The notes beneath the pieces are model-generated. The model was not told the DNA's origin, did no database searches, and worked only from the letters and a program-made list of their open reading frames with translations. Shown here in pieces: positions 13,818 through 20,399 of a stretch of DNA of 27,910 bases (the stretch's first letter is position 1; every line of letters starts with the position of its first letter). The DNA comes from a virus: positions 1 to 27,910 of IMG/VR virus record IMGVR_UViG_3300043464_002133; one strand, given 5' to 3'. Both the position numbers and the translations under genes were made by a program.

Positions 13818-14360
13818 TCATCGGGACGGGGTGATGGAGATGGAGATGGAATCGATGACGCGCTTGGTCACCGAGCGGAGGTTGTCGTCGTCGTCGAAGT
13901 AGTCGGACACCTTGTCGGCGATGTCGGTGTCGAGGTCGAGGTTGTCGGAGACACGGTCCTTGACGGTGTCGACGATGGAGTCGGTGTCGATGTGGCAATC
14001 GACGGCGCGCTCGACGGCCATGCGGAAGTAGCGGGGCTCGGACTCGAGCTCCTCGCGGATGAAGTCCCGGGCGCTGTCCTCGTTGAGGAGGTACTTGGTG
14101 GACTCCTCGATGTCCTTGCGGATCACGTCGCCGAGGATGTCGGAGAGACGGGACTGGGCGTCGGTGTACGGGTGCGTGAGGGCGGAGGAGACGGTGCTGA
14201 GGATGTGGTCGGGGGACATGACGCGCTTGACCTCGGCGTTGGCGGCTTCGGTGACGCAGGCCCGGATCATGGAGATGATGGCGGGCGAGGTGAGGAAGGT
14301 GCGGAGTGCGGAGGCGATGGCGATGTCGTCGGTGAGATCGTTGTTGATGTGGTCGGACAT
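13818..14360 (-). CDS. Acidic helical hypothetical protein
   Basis: ATG 14360 follows a GAGACA element and gives 180 residues; an in-frame ATG at 14372 is possible. The sequence is strongly acidic and helical, with repeated Asp/Ser patterns (DTDSIVDTVKDRVSDNLDLD, then DIADKVSDYFDDDDNLRSVT). There is no membrane helix, Cys or known motif. The charge would suit a DNA-mimic or protein-binding role, but that is speculation. A terminator-like hairpin follows its stop. Confidence 0.6.
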   Translation of the reverse strand: MSDHINNDLTDDIAIASALRTFLTSPAIISMIRACVTEAANAEVKRVMSPDHILSTVSSALTHPYTDAQSRLSDILGDVIRKDIEESTKYLLNEDSARDFIREELESEPRYFRMAVERAVDCHIDTDSIVDTVKDRVSDNLDLDTDIADKVSDYFDDDDNLRSVTKRVIDSISISITPSR

Positions 14361-14381
14361 GGTCTGTCTCAATGGGTGGTG

Positions 14382-14480
14382 TCACGATGCGAGGATCGTG
14401 ACGAGGAGGTAGAGGATGAGGAAGATGTAGAACGTGGTTGGGTTGATGTAGCGGGTGGGGTCGGGGTCACGGTCGGACAA
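14382..14480 (-). CDS. 32-residue membrane microprotein, TTG start
   Basis: A TTG at 14480 directly follows the TGA of the previous gene, and an AAAGGAGG sequence lies nine bases upstream. The peptide has a polar start (SDRDPDPTRYINP) and one hydrophobic helix (FYIFLILYLLVTIL). It fills a gap between two genes that otherwise has no content. A similar very short membrane gene lies at 13648-13767. The strong ribosome-binding site and tight packing support it, but the length makes it uncertain. Confidence 0.5.
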   Translation of the reverse strand: MSDRDPDPTRYINPTTFYIFLILYLLVTILAS

Positions 14481-14840
14481 TCAAAGGTCCCTCCTTTCGT
14501 CCTGGCGTTCCTTCCACTCCTTCACGCCGTCGTCATCGAGGAGGAGAGGACGGCGGTCGGGATCGTCCTTGAGCCAGTGCTCGGTGACGTAGATGAGTTG
14601 GAAGTCGACCTTGAGACGGCGAACGATGACGGCGTAGATGGTGGACGGGAGCATGGACTCGAGGTCGTTGCCTTCCCGGTCGGTGATGGAGTCAACGTCG
14701 ATGACGATGTCGTTGTAGTTGTCGCGCTCGAAGCCGACGGTGACGAAGAGGGGGGCGGGATCGAGGAGGTACTCGCAGCGGAACACGACGTGCTCCTTGT
14801 TGGTCCAGTCCTCGATGACAAGCGGGAGAGGGTCAGGCAT
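14481..14840 (-). CDS. Hypothetical protein
   Basis: ATG 14840 has GGAG six bases upstream and gives 119 residues. The core is beta-rich and acidic (NKEHVVFRCEYLLDPAPLFV, then GFERDNYNDIVIDVDSITDR). It ends in a charged helix (KEWKERQDERRDL) whose codons contain the AAAGGAGG used by the next, very small gene. No family is recognised. It overlaps the GP88-like gene by 8 bases. Confidence 0.6.
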   Translation of the reverse strand: MPDPLPLVIEDWTNKEHVVFRCEYLLDPAPLFVTVGFERDNYNDIVIDVDSITDREGNDLESMLPSTIYAVIVRRLKVDFQLIYVTEHWLKDDPDRRPLLLDDDGVKEWKERQDERRDL

Positions 14841-15543
14841 TGGTGGCTCCGATGGTGAGGAGGACACGGCGCTCTGCGTCAGAGACAGCGTGTCCGTGGG
14901 GCAGGTAGTTGACGTAGTCGGTGTCGTCCCAGCAGGTGCGGCAATCGTGATCGGCACAGGAGCCACCGGATACGGTCTTGGGGCAGGTGCGAATGCCGGG
15001 CAGGGACTGGTGCATGGAGACGGTGCCGTGCCCGAGACCGGGGATCACGGGTGGTTCGTCGCCGAAGGAGAGGGCGGACGGACGGACACAAGCGTTGGGT
15101 TTGCGATGGAGCTTGCGAAGGGCGGGCCTCCAGTTGGGGAAGAGGTAGGTGCGAGTGGGAAACCAGAAGCGGGTGGCAGGGCAGCGGTCCACGATGGACT
15201 GCCACAGGTGGATGGCGGACAGAGAGTGGAAGTCGCCGCTGTCGTGGACACGGAAGTAGAGGGGCGACTCCAGGTGGAGGAAGCGGACGAGCATGTCGGC
15301 GAAGGCGGTGGGCTGTGACTTGAGGAAGTCGAAGCGGGCCCACTGGGTGTCGCGGACATTGCGGAACAGGTAGTTGCCCTGCTGGGCGTAGCAGGAGGAG
15401 CAGATGGAGTTGGGTGCACGGTGCTCGGCGGGGCAGGCAGCGTGCTTGCCGGCTGGCAGGGACCAGGACCAGCACGACATGGCCGATGTCCATGTGAGCA
15501 GGGCGTAGGACTTGCCGTTGTGGTTGAAGCGGGGTGAGTTCAT
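14833..15543 (-). CDS. Phage GP88-like protein
   Basis: The 236 residues show the pattern of the phage 'gene product 88' family as I remember it. A Cys cluster (C37, then CSSCYAQQG at 48-56) is followed by FRVHDSGDF at 97-105, a FWFPTRT strand, and a late Cys-rich segment (TCPKTVSGGSCADHDCRTC). The family's function is not established. The Cys pattern and CYA motif suggest a metal or Fe-S site. GAGG lies eight bases before ATG 15543, and the gene is three bases from its upstream neighbour, so both are in one transcript. Confidence 0.65.
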   Translation of the reverse strand: MNSPRFNHNGKSYALLTWTSAMSCWSWSLPAGKHAACPAEHRAPNSICSSCYAQQGNYLFRNVRDTQWARFDFLKSQPTAFADMLVRFLHLESPLYFRVHDSGDFHSLSAIHLWQSIVDRCPATRFWFPTRTYLFPNWRPALRKLHRKPNACVRPSALSFGDEPPVIPGLGHGTVSMHQSLPGIRTCPKTVSGGSCADHDCRTCWDDTDYVNYLPHGHAVSDAERRVLLTIGATNA

Positions 15544-15546
15544 GGG

Positions 15547-15996
15547 TTAGTCCTCGGGGTAGGTGATGACGGCGTCGATGACACGGAGCTCGCCGTTCTT
15601 GATGAGCCACTTCCACTGGGCGCCGCACTCGCCGGACCAGTAGAGTTCGGTGGTGCCCGTCATGGCGGGGGCCATGGCGTCGAAGAGTTCCTCCTCGTTG
15701 CCGGTCTTGCTGTCGTAGCAGAGGTCGACGATGGCACCGTCGTTGTCGTGCATCACGTCGAAGTCGAAGTCCTCGAGCACAGCGGAGAGGTCGTTGGACT
15801 TGAGGTGCTTCTCGAGTGCGGCCATGTCGACCCACGAGTACCACCGCTTACCGTCGTCGGGACCACCGTAACAACCACCGCTCATGGAGTCGGTGTTGGT
15901 GAGGAACCCGGTGGTGAGGAGGTGCTGGCAGATGCGGGGGAAGTCGGACTCGGGGATGCGGATCTTGCAGGAGTTGAGAGTGACGTAGTAACCCAT
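15547..15996 (-). CDS. Conserved phage protein of unknown function
   Basis: The product is 149 residues. The start MGYYVTLNSCKIRIPESDF and the later RWYSWVD (51-57) recall a small phage and plasmid family that begins MGYYV and carries a WFSWM-like motif. The rest is an alternating helix/strand acidic protein (DFDFDVMHDNDGAIVDLCYD). No enzymatic residues are evident. A GAGACAGC element precedes ATG 15996, just after the terminator at 16028-16050, so a new transcript may start here. Confidence 0.6.
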   Translation of the reverse strand: MGYYVTLNSCKIRIPESDFPRICQHLLTTGFLTNTDSMSGGCYGGPDDGKRWYSWVDMAALEKHLKSNDLSAVLEDFDFDVMHDNDGAIVDLCYDSKTGNEEELFDAMAPAMTGTTELYWSGECGAQWKWLIKNGELRVIDAVITYPED

Positions 15997-16027
15997 GTGC
16001 TGTCTCGTGAAGGGGGTGAGAAAGAAA

Positions 16028-16050
16028 CCCCGCCGGTCGCATCGGCGGGG
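16028..16050 (-). terminator. Rho-independent terminator after the DUF932-like gene
   Basis: CCCCGCCG at 16028-16035 and CGGCGGGG at 16043-16050 make a perfect 8-bp stem with loop GTCGCAT. On the minus strand TTTCTTT follows. The gene ending at 16076 is upstream, and repeat copy 9 lies between the two. Confidence 0.75.
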
Positions 16051-16060
16051 AGCGAGTGAT

Positions 16061-16070
16061 CAGTGGGGGT
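16061..16070 (+). repeat. Dispersed repeat copy 9 (CAGTGGGGGT)
   Basis: Exact copy extended to GATCAGTGGGGG. It is intergenic, between the stop at 16076 and the terminator. Confidence 0.75.
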
Positions 16071-16075
16071 GCAGG

Positions 16076-16939
16076 TCAGGAGTTGAGGTAGCGCTCGTAG
16101 GACTCGTCGTTGATGAGTTCGCCCGTGCCGCTCCAGTAGCGGTCCTCGATCTCGTCCTCGCGGGCATCGTCGATGGCATGGCAGATGCCGTCGAGCATGG
16201 TGGAGAGACGGGCGGTGCGACGCTGCGACTCGGCGGGAGAGTCGGTGGTCTTCTCGACCTCGGTGAAGGCGTTGAAGAGGGACCACAGGTTGCTGCCCTT
16301 GAGGGAGTTGTGTCCGCCGGGTCCGTCCTCACGGTTGAACTCGTGCCAGACACGGGGCAGGAGACGACCGTTGGTGGCGCCCTTGGTGAGGGCGGTCATG
16401 CACAGGTCGGCAGCGGTACGGCGGACCTCGACGGAGTCGGTGCCGAGGATCGTGGTCTTCCACCGATCGATCTGCCGCTCGGTGTCGGCGAAGTAGCCGG
16501 GCAGCTCGGCGACCTTGTCGATGCACAGGCGGGGGAAGTCACGGAGGATGAAGGTGGTGTGCTTGCGGGAGAACTTGACCACGGCATCGGAAGCACGGAA
16601 GGCCAGGTTGTCGCAGACGAAGACGCGGGAACCGAGGGCGGCTTGGGCTGCGAAGCGGTGGCGGTGCGAGTTGCGGAGACCGAGGACGTGGGTGAAGTCA
16701 CCGGTGGGGGAGACGCGGTCGAGGGTGATGACACCGAAGTAGTCCTCTCCGGCCCGGCCCATGAGACCGTGCTTCTGGTCGGTCACGGTGTACCCGTGGT
16801 AGGCCAGGGCCTCGAGCACCTGCTCGAGGAAGTAGCGGTGCGAGATGGGCACGTGGGTGGCGGTGGGCTTGGGGGTCACGACGTTGGTGATGTCGGCGAG
16901 AGAGGCGGAGTAACCGCCGGCGTGGAGCATGAGGCTCAT
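16076..16939 (-). CDS. DUF932-like phage/plasmid protein
   Basis: The 287 residues contain the blocks I associate with the DUF932 family: LGLRNSHRHRFAAQ (86-99), GSRVFVCDNLAF (103-114) and SRKHT (124-128). A helical C-terminal domain (RLCIDKVAELPGYFADTERQ onward) follows. The family is common on phages and plasmids and its function is unknown. It shares an ATGA junction with the gene upstream and has a GAGACAGC element before the start. Its own terminator follows, so it ends a two-gene unit. Confidence 0.65.
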   Translation of the reverse strand: MSLMLHAGGYSASLADITNVVTPKPTATHVPISHRYFLEQVLEALAYHGYTVTDQKHGLMGRAGEDYFGVITLDRVSPTGDFTHVLGLRNSHRHRFAAQAALGSRVFVCDNLAFRASDAVVKFSRKHTTFILRDFPRLCIDKVAELPGYFADTERQIDRWKTTILGTDSVEVRRTAADLCMTALTKGATNGRLLPRVWHEFNREDGPGGHNSLKGSNLWSLFNAFTEVEKTTDSPAESQRRTARLSTMLDGICHAIDDAREDEIEDRYWSGTGELINDESYERYLNS

Positions 16940-17190
16940 GAGTTGCTGTCTCCGAAGGGCGATTCGTTGGGAAGCCAGACCCGCTGCCCCTTCTTTGCAG
17001 CGGAGATGGCGATGGCCTCGCAGAGAGCGCGAGAACCAGAGAGGAGGATCTCGAAGTCGAAGTTGTCACCCTTGTCCTCGAGAATAGAGACAAGGTAGAA
17101 GGCGGTCGGTGGCATGTCCGGGTCACGGAGCAGCCCCGCCTTGTGCGGGGTGAAGATGACGAAGTCGGTTGGATTGAACGACGGTTGCAC
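16936..17190 (-). CDS. Small hypothetical protein
   Basis: The preferred start is GTG 17190, giving 84 residues; the frame is open further upstream but crosses the gap after the terminator. GGAGG lies only three bases before the GTG, which is tight. The protein reads as a small alpha/beta domain (FVIFTPHKAGLLRDPDMPPT, then FYLVSILEDKGDNFDFEIL) with a basic helix (AIAISAAKKGQRVW). No function is recognised. It is coupled to the DUF932-like gene by a 4-base overlap. A TACAAT box lies about 30 bases before the start. Confidence 0.55.
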   Translation of the reverse strand: MQPSFNPTDFVIFTPHKAGLLRDPDMPPTAFYLVSILEDKGDNFDFEILLSGSRALCEAIAISAAKKGQRVWLPNESPFGDSNS

Positions 17191-17216
17191 TGTCCTCCAT
17201 GGTATACGGGTTGGAG

Positions 17217-17225
17217 AGATTGTAA
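17217..17225 (-). promoter_or_regulatory. Candidate -10 region (TTACAATCT)
   Basis: On the minus strand TTTACAATCT lies about 30 bases before GTG 17190 and just past the hairpin at 17227-17248. TACAAT matches five of six bases of a sigma-70 -10 box, but no good -35 box is visible at the right distance. The same nine bases occur on the plus strand at 25155-25163 in a similar leader position. Confidence 0.3.
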
Positions 17226-17226
17226 A

Positions 17227-17248
17227 GCCTGACTCGGGGGAATCAGGC
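17227..17248 (-). terminator. Weak terminator hairpin
   Basis: GCCTGA at 17227-17232 and TCAGGC at 17243-17248 pair over a 10-base loop and are followed on the minus strand by TTTACA. It overlaps the stop codon of the gene ending at 17243. Confidence 0.45.
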
Positions 17249-17578
17249 GGGAAGATGGAGCGGACCCCAGCGGCGGGACCACCAGTCGGGGATGACACGG
17301 ACGATCTCGTCGCGGTCATTGAGGGTGTCCGAGGAGAAGCGGGAATCGCGGCGGGGCAGGAGGATGAAGACGGGGTGATGGCCGGCGGTGATGCCGATGC
17401 GACCACGCCGAGTGTGGGTGGTGCCGTCGGGGTAGGTGGTGCGGACCTCAACGCGGGGTCCGTTGTAGTAGGGTCGGAACTGCGGGGCAAGTCCGACCTC
17501 GGAGAGGCGGTCTCCGTGGATTACACGGAGCAGACGGAGCGATCCGTCGAGGGTCACTTGATTGGTTCTGCGGTCCAT
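17243..17578 (-). CDS. Small basic hypothetical protein
   Basis: The product is 111 residues from ATG 17578, which lies inside the end of the upstream gene (25-base overlap). It looks like a small beta-barrel: short strands separated by Gly and Asp (GPRVEVRTTYPDGTTHTRRG, then RIGITAGHHPVFILL) and many Arg. It is followed by a PDWWSRRWGPLH tail. The composition would suit nucleic-acid binding, but I cannot name a family. Its stop is part of the hairpin that ends the unit. Confidence 0.55.
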   Translation of the reverse strand: MDRRTNQVTLDGSLRLLRVIHGDRLSEVGLAPQFRPYYNGPRVEVRTTYPDGTTHTRRGRIGITAGHHPVFILLPRRDSRFSSDTLNDRDEIVRVIPDWWSRRWGPLHLPA

Positions 17579-17934
17579 GTGTCCTCCCTTTCGGTGCCGA
17601 GGAACTCGTCGGTGATGGGTTCGATGATGAGGTCGGTGGTTGAGTCGTAGCGCTGGGCAGCGAAGTCGATGGCCTGCCGCTCGTTCTCAGCGTCGACCTC
17701 GAAGACGAGGCGACGGTGCTCAGTCGAGACGCAGGTGACACGGTAGGTGATGGCGAGAGGTGCGTCGAGGTTGAGAAGGGTGAAGGTCCCGAGGTTCCAG
17801 TTGTCGGCGAAGACTCTTGGTTTCCCATCGCCAGGATCCAGGCCTGTGCGGATGGAGATGTTTGCCTTGGCACAGAGCGAGTGGATGACGGTGATGAGTT
17901 GGGGTTTGTCGAGTTGGAGGAGGATGTGGTTCAT
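17554..17934 (-). CDS. Hypothetical protein
   Basis: ATG 17934 gives 126 residues; the long open frame above it is a Ser/Pro/Arg-rich shadow of the gene at 18002-18652. The protein begins with a helix (LLQLDKPQLITVIHSLCAKA) and continues with strands (TYRVTCVSTEHRRLVFEVDA). A helix (ERQAIDFAAQRYDS) and a beta end (TTDLIIEPITDEFLG) follow. It resembles a small alpha/beta phage protein of unknown role. It starts 18 bases after the terminator of the previous gene, with no GAGACA leader. Confidence 0.55.
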   Translation of the reverse strand: MNHILLQLDKPQLITVIHSLCAKANISIRTGLDPGDGKPRVFADNWNLGTFTLLNLDAPLAITYRVTCVSTEHRRLVFEVDAENERQAIDFAAQRYDSTTDLIIEPITDEFLGTEREDTWTAEPIK

Positions 17935-17952
17935 GGTGGGTCCAAAGAGAAA

Positions 17953-17983
17953 CCCCCTGCACCAAACGACTCGGTGCAGGGGG
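17953..17983 (-). terminator. Rho-independent terminator
   Basis: CCCCCTGCACC and GGTGCAGGGGG form a perfect 11-bp stem with a 9-base loop. On the minus strand TTTCTCTTT follows. It ends the gene whose stop is at 18002. Confidence 0.8.
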
Positions 17984-18001
17984 CGGAGACAAATGGCGGG
18001 G

Positions 18002-18652
18002 TCAGTTGTTGTCGGCGGGCGGGAAGAGGCCGTTGAGTTGGGCGACGAAGGCGTCCACGTTGCACTCCTGGATCTTGAGGATGTCGCCGCCGCTGCTGCT
18101 GAAGTTCTTGTTGCGGTCAGGCGTGGGCAGGAGCCGAGTGGTGATGGGGGTACCGTCGCAGTTGAGGTCGATGAACTCCGACATGTCGGGGTTGGGGGGC
18201 AGGTCGTGGATCTTGTCCTGGAGGACACGGTTGACGAGGCGAAGCAGGAATTCGCGGTCGGTGTAGGTGTCGGTGTTGGTGAGGAAGATGCCGAGGCGAG
18301 CGAGCCCGTAGATGATGTTCCACAGGCGGACGGTGCACCAGTCGTCGGTGCGCTTAGAGATCTCGGAGGGGGAGGGCACCATGATGTTGAGCTCCTCGAG
18401 CTGCTTGCGATTGGTGGTGAGTGGCGACACGCTGGCGTCGTAGGTGATGGCTGCGACGAAGCGATCGCAGTTGTGCAGAGCGATGTAGGAGGCGATGTAG
18501 GCCTCGCGCTTCTCGGTCTTCGCGGCGAACACCTTGGCGGCGTGGTCGGGGTCGACCACGTCGAAGATGGCGGGAGAGGGGCAGTCCTCGGCCAGGTACG
18601 GATACCCAGAGGTGAAGTGGGCGAGGAGTTCGGTGCTGTTCTTCTGTTCCAT
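18002..18652 (-). CDS. Hypothetical protein, single-gene unit
   Basis: ATG 18652 with a GGAGACAGC element upstream gives 216 residues. The protein is mostly helical: KRE AYIASYIALHNCDRFVAAI in the first third, and LWNIIYGLARLGIFL and REFLLRLVNRVLQDKIHDLP in the middle. A Ser/Gly linker (NFSSSGGD) leads to a final helix (QECNVDAFVAQLNGLF). No known motif is visible. It is bounded by terminators on both sides, so it is transcribed alone or from a promoter near 18690. Confidence 0.6.
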   Translation of the reverse strand: MEQKNSTELLAHFTSGYPYLAEDCPSPAIFDVVDPDHAAKVFAAKTEKREAYIASYIALHNCDRFVAAITYDASVSPLTTNRKQLEELNIMVPSPSEISKRTDDWCTVRLWNIIYGLARLGIFLTNTDTYTDREFLLRLVNRVLQDKIHDLPPNPDMSEFIDLNCDGTPITTRLLPTPDRNKNFSSSGGDILKIQECNVDAFVAQLNGLFPPADNN

Positions 18653-18732
18653 TGTCGGCTGTCTCCGCAGGGATGATTTGGATGGTGTGTCATGCTCCCT
18701 GCAAGGACACGGCACACCGAGTGAAAGAGAAA

Positions 18733-18763
18733 CCCTCCGCTCCCCCGTTAAGGGGAGGGAGGG
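18733..18763 (-). terminator. Rho-independent terminator
   Basis: CCCTCC and TCCCC (18733-18745) pair with GGGGA and GGAGGG (18752-18763), with a small internal loop. The minus-strand tail is TTTCTCTTTC. It ends the gene whose stop is at 18785. Confidence 0.7.
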
Positions 18764-18784
18764 CGTTGGGGAAAAGATGCGGGG

Positions 18785-18976
18785 TCAGCGGCGGCTGCGC
18801 TCGATGAGCGCAAGACGTTCGTCCTGCTCGGCGTCCTTGGCGAGCTTGTCCTCGCGGGCCTTGCTGCGGCGGTAGCTCCAGTCCTGGATGGACTGGATGC
18901 CGAACCCGATGGCGAAGACCAAACCGGTGGCGAGGATGGCGGAGCAGACGATGATGATCGCGGTGTGCTTGTCCAT
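18785..18976 (-). CDS. 63-residue membrane-anchored charged protein
   Basis: ATG 18976 follows a GAGACA element. One hydrophobic helix spans about residues 5-26 (AIIIVCSAILATGLVFAIGF). A strongly charged helical tail follows (RRSKAREDKLAKDAEQDERL). The layout suggests a membrane protein with a cytoplasmic coiled or helical tail. No family is recognised. It is a single-gene unit with a strong hairpin on the upstream side and a terminator downstream. Confidence 0.6.
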   Translation of the reverse strand: MDKHTAIIIVCSAILATGLVFAIGFGIQSIQDWSYRRSKAREDKLAKDAEQDERLALIERSRR

Positions 18977-19005
18977 TGTTTGTCTCTGCACGGGTTTGAT
19001 TGTGG

Positions 19006-19035
19006 GTTGGGCTGACACCGTGCAGTCAGCCCAAC
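19006..19035 (-). other. Leader hairpin upstream of the 63-residue gene
   Basis: GTTGGGCTGAC at 19006-19016 pairs perfectly with GTCAGCCCAAC at 19025-19035 across an 8-base loop. It lies between the terminator at 19052-19082 and the start at 18976, so it would be in the 5' leader if transcription starts just upstream. It has no T-run. It might be a second terminator, an RNA-processing site or an operator. Confidence 0.5.
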
Positions 19036-19051
19036 GTGGGTCGCAAAGAAA

Positions 19052-19082
19052 CCCCTCACCCCGCCGTCAAGCGGGGGAGGGG
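19052..19082 (-). terminator. Rho-independent terminator
   Basis: CCCCTC-A-CCCCGC pairs with GCGGGG-GAGGGG (one bulge) over the loop CGTCAA. TTTCTTT follows on the minus strand. It ends the gene whose stop is at 19103; repeat copy 10 touches its base. Confidence 0.75.
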
Positions 19083-19091
19083 CAGTGGGGG
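19083..19091 (+). repeat. Dispersed repeat copy 10 (CAGTGGGGG)
   Basis: Nine-base copy followed by A. It is intergenic, between the stop at 19103 and the terminator stem. Confidence 0.65.
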
Positions 19092-19102
19092 AAAAGATGC
19101 TG

Positions 19103-19540
19103 TCAGACGGAGCCCGTGTCAGCGGGGACGCCGTCGTAGTCTTCGGGTTCTTCGGGGTCGCGGTAGTAGCAGAGGTCGCACTGGCAGTTCCACTCCTCGT
19201 CGGGGCTATCGGGAGCCCACGACTTGCAGTTCCGCTCCTTGAACAGGTTCGGCACGGCATGGAGGATGACTTGGCCGATGGGGCTGTTGGAGATGACGCC
19301 GTGGCTGCGGACGGTGTCGCCGCCGTAGACCCACGGCGCCTTGATGGCGTAGCGGATCTCGCAGAGGATGATGTCCTCCTCGTCCTGGGTGAGGACGATC
19401 TCCTCGAGGGGGGTCGTGATGGTGATGCGGGTCGGCTCGGTGGTGTTCCACCGAAGGACGGGGTCAGCGCCCTCCTTCCACTCGAGGGGGCTGTAGACGG
19501 CGATGCGGATGTCCTTGAGGGTCTTGAGCTTGATGTCCAT
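19103..19540 (-). CDS. Hypothetical protein with C-terminal Cys cluster
   Basis: ATG 19540 has GGAGACACC directly upstream and gives 145 residues. The first two thirds are beta-rich and acidic (LKTLKDIRIAVYSPLEW, then ITITTPLEEIVLTQDEEDII). The end has NCKSW, then WNCQCDLCYY, four Cys that could bind zinc, and an acidic EEPEDYDG tail. No named family is recognised. It is a single-gene unit between two terminators. Confidence 0.6.
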   Translation of the reverse strand: MDIKLKTLKDIRIAVYSPLEWKEGADPVLRWNTTEPTRITITTPLEEIVLTQDEEDIILCEIRYAIKAPWVYGGDTVRSHGVISNSPIGQVILHAVPNLFKERNCKSWAPDSPDEEWNCQCDLCYYRDPEEPEDYDGVPADTGSV

Positions 19541-19630
19541 GGTGTCTCCGTAGGTCGTGCCGCACCACGATGGTGGGTTGTTTGGGGGATGACGGGGTGC
19601 GGTTCCGTCACCGTTTGGAGGGAACAAAAA

Positions 19631-19662
19631 AAGGGACACGGCTCCGTAGAACCGTGTCCCTT
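19631..19662 (-). terminator. Rho-independent terminator with seven-T tail
   Basis: AAGGGACACGG and CCGTGTCCCTT form an 11-bp stem with a 10-base loop. On the minus strand a run of seven T (19626-19632) overlaps the stem end. It is the clearest terminator in the window and ends the gene whose stop is at 19681. Confidence 0.85.
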
Positions 19663-19680
19663 CTGGGTCACTCGTGGCTG

Positions 19681-19944
19681 TCACTTCTTCAGGTCGGCGA
19701 GCGCCTTCGCCACTGCTGCCGCCACGATGGCGGACAGGTCGGCGGTCATGTCGCCCTTGGGCGCCGACTTGCTGTTGCGATCCACGATCGCAAAAGCACG
19801 AGCGTCACCCGTCAGCTCCTTGGCGACCTCGCTGGGCAGCTGCTCCGCAGCGAAGCCCTCAGGCATCTGGATGATGGCGCAGATGCGGCTGCCGCTCTTG
19901 GTGCGGCGGGTCGTCTCAACGGTCTTGATCGTGAACTGGTCCAT
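19681..19944 (-). CDS. Small hypothetical protein, first gene after the candidate origin
   Basis: ATG 19944 is preceded by GGAGAGACAGC and gives 87 residues. A beta-rich first half (FTIKTVETTRRTKSGSRICA, then IIQMPEGFAAEQLP) is followed by a Lys/Ser segment and a C-terminal helix (TADLSAIVAAAVAKALADL). It is the first gene transcribed leftward from the 455-base non-coding region, so a promoter there would make it an early product. Function unknown. Confidence 0.6.
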   Translation of the reverse strand: MDQFTIKTVETTRRTKSGSRICAIIQMPEGFAAEQLPSEVAKELTGDARAFAIVDRNSKSAPKGDMTADLSAIVAAAVAKALADLKK

Positions 19945-20399
19945 GTGCTGTCTCTCCAATTTCTCAGCCGTCCCTATCTCAGGGGAACTCCCCCTGACGA
20001 CAGGACTCCCTCACCCCATGCAGCAACCGACCCGCCCCGAAACAGCGGGAAAGCCGCCCACTTCCCGCGCACTACCCGCGCTGTAACCCGCCGTACCGTA
20101 CCGTACAGACACCTAACAGACCCCCCCAAGCCCCCGCGCGGGCGTGTCACTCGACGGGGGAAAGACCATTTTTGTCTGGCAATTTGTGGTCAAATCCCCC
20201 CACTGACAGGTCCAAGCCAAGTGGACTGACAGGTTCCCGAAACCTCCCCGGGAACCCGATCCCGCGCCACGAGCTCCAAACGGCCCTTTCTCTCTCTTCT
20301 TCCTCCTACTGACAAGACTGACAGATATAGAGAGAGAGATAGGGGTAAGAGATATATAGAGAGATAGTTGTGGCCGAAAGCTGTCAGTCCGGTTTCCTG
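19945..20399. other. 455-base non-coding region beside the helicase gene
   Basis: No gene is supported here. The part next to 19944 holds small hairpins: CAGGGG with CCCCTG near 19978-19994, and CGGGAA with TTCCCG near 20046-20068. It also has three tandem CCGTA units at about 20091-20105. GGTTCCCG pairs with CGGGAACC near 20232-20257. A minus-strand TTGACC at 20188-20193 could be a -35 box, but the matching -10 (AATGGT, 17-base spacing) is poor. The right half carries the ACTGACAG repeats and purine tracts described separately. Confidence 0.6.
20197..20205 (-). repeat. Dispersed repeat copy 11 (CAGTGGGGG)
   Basis: Minus-strand copy with a sixth G. It is fused to an ACTGACAGG unit (together CCCCCACTGACAGG on the plus strand) and lies three bases before a minus-strand TTGACC. 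Confidence 0.7.

Noticed and set aside
13812-14858. 348-residue plus-strand open frame, and similar long antisense frames such as 15995-17098, 10036-11058 and 22365-23579
   Set aside because: They lie opposite well-supported genes, are highly biased (Val/Asp/Gly or Arg/Gly-rich) and arise from high-GC antisense frames.
16681-16725. Near match CGGTGGGGGA to the dispersed repeat
   Set aside because: It differs at the second base of the word and such G-rich near matches are expected in this sequence, so only exact 9-base copies were counted.
17554-18717. 387-residue minus-strand open frame
   Set aside because: Its first two thirds are a Ser/Pro/Thr/Arg-rich shadow of the gene at 18002-18652; only the end from 17934 is annotated.
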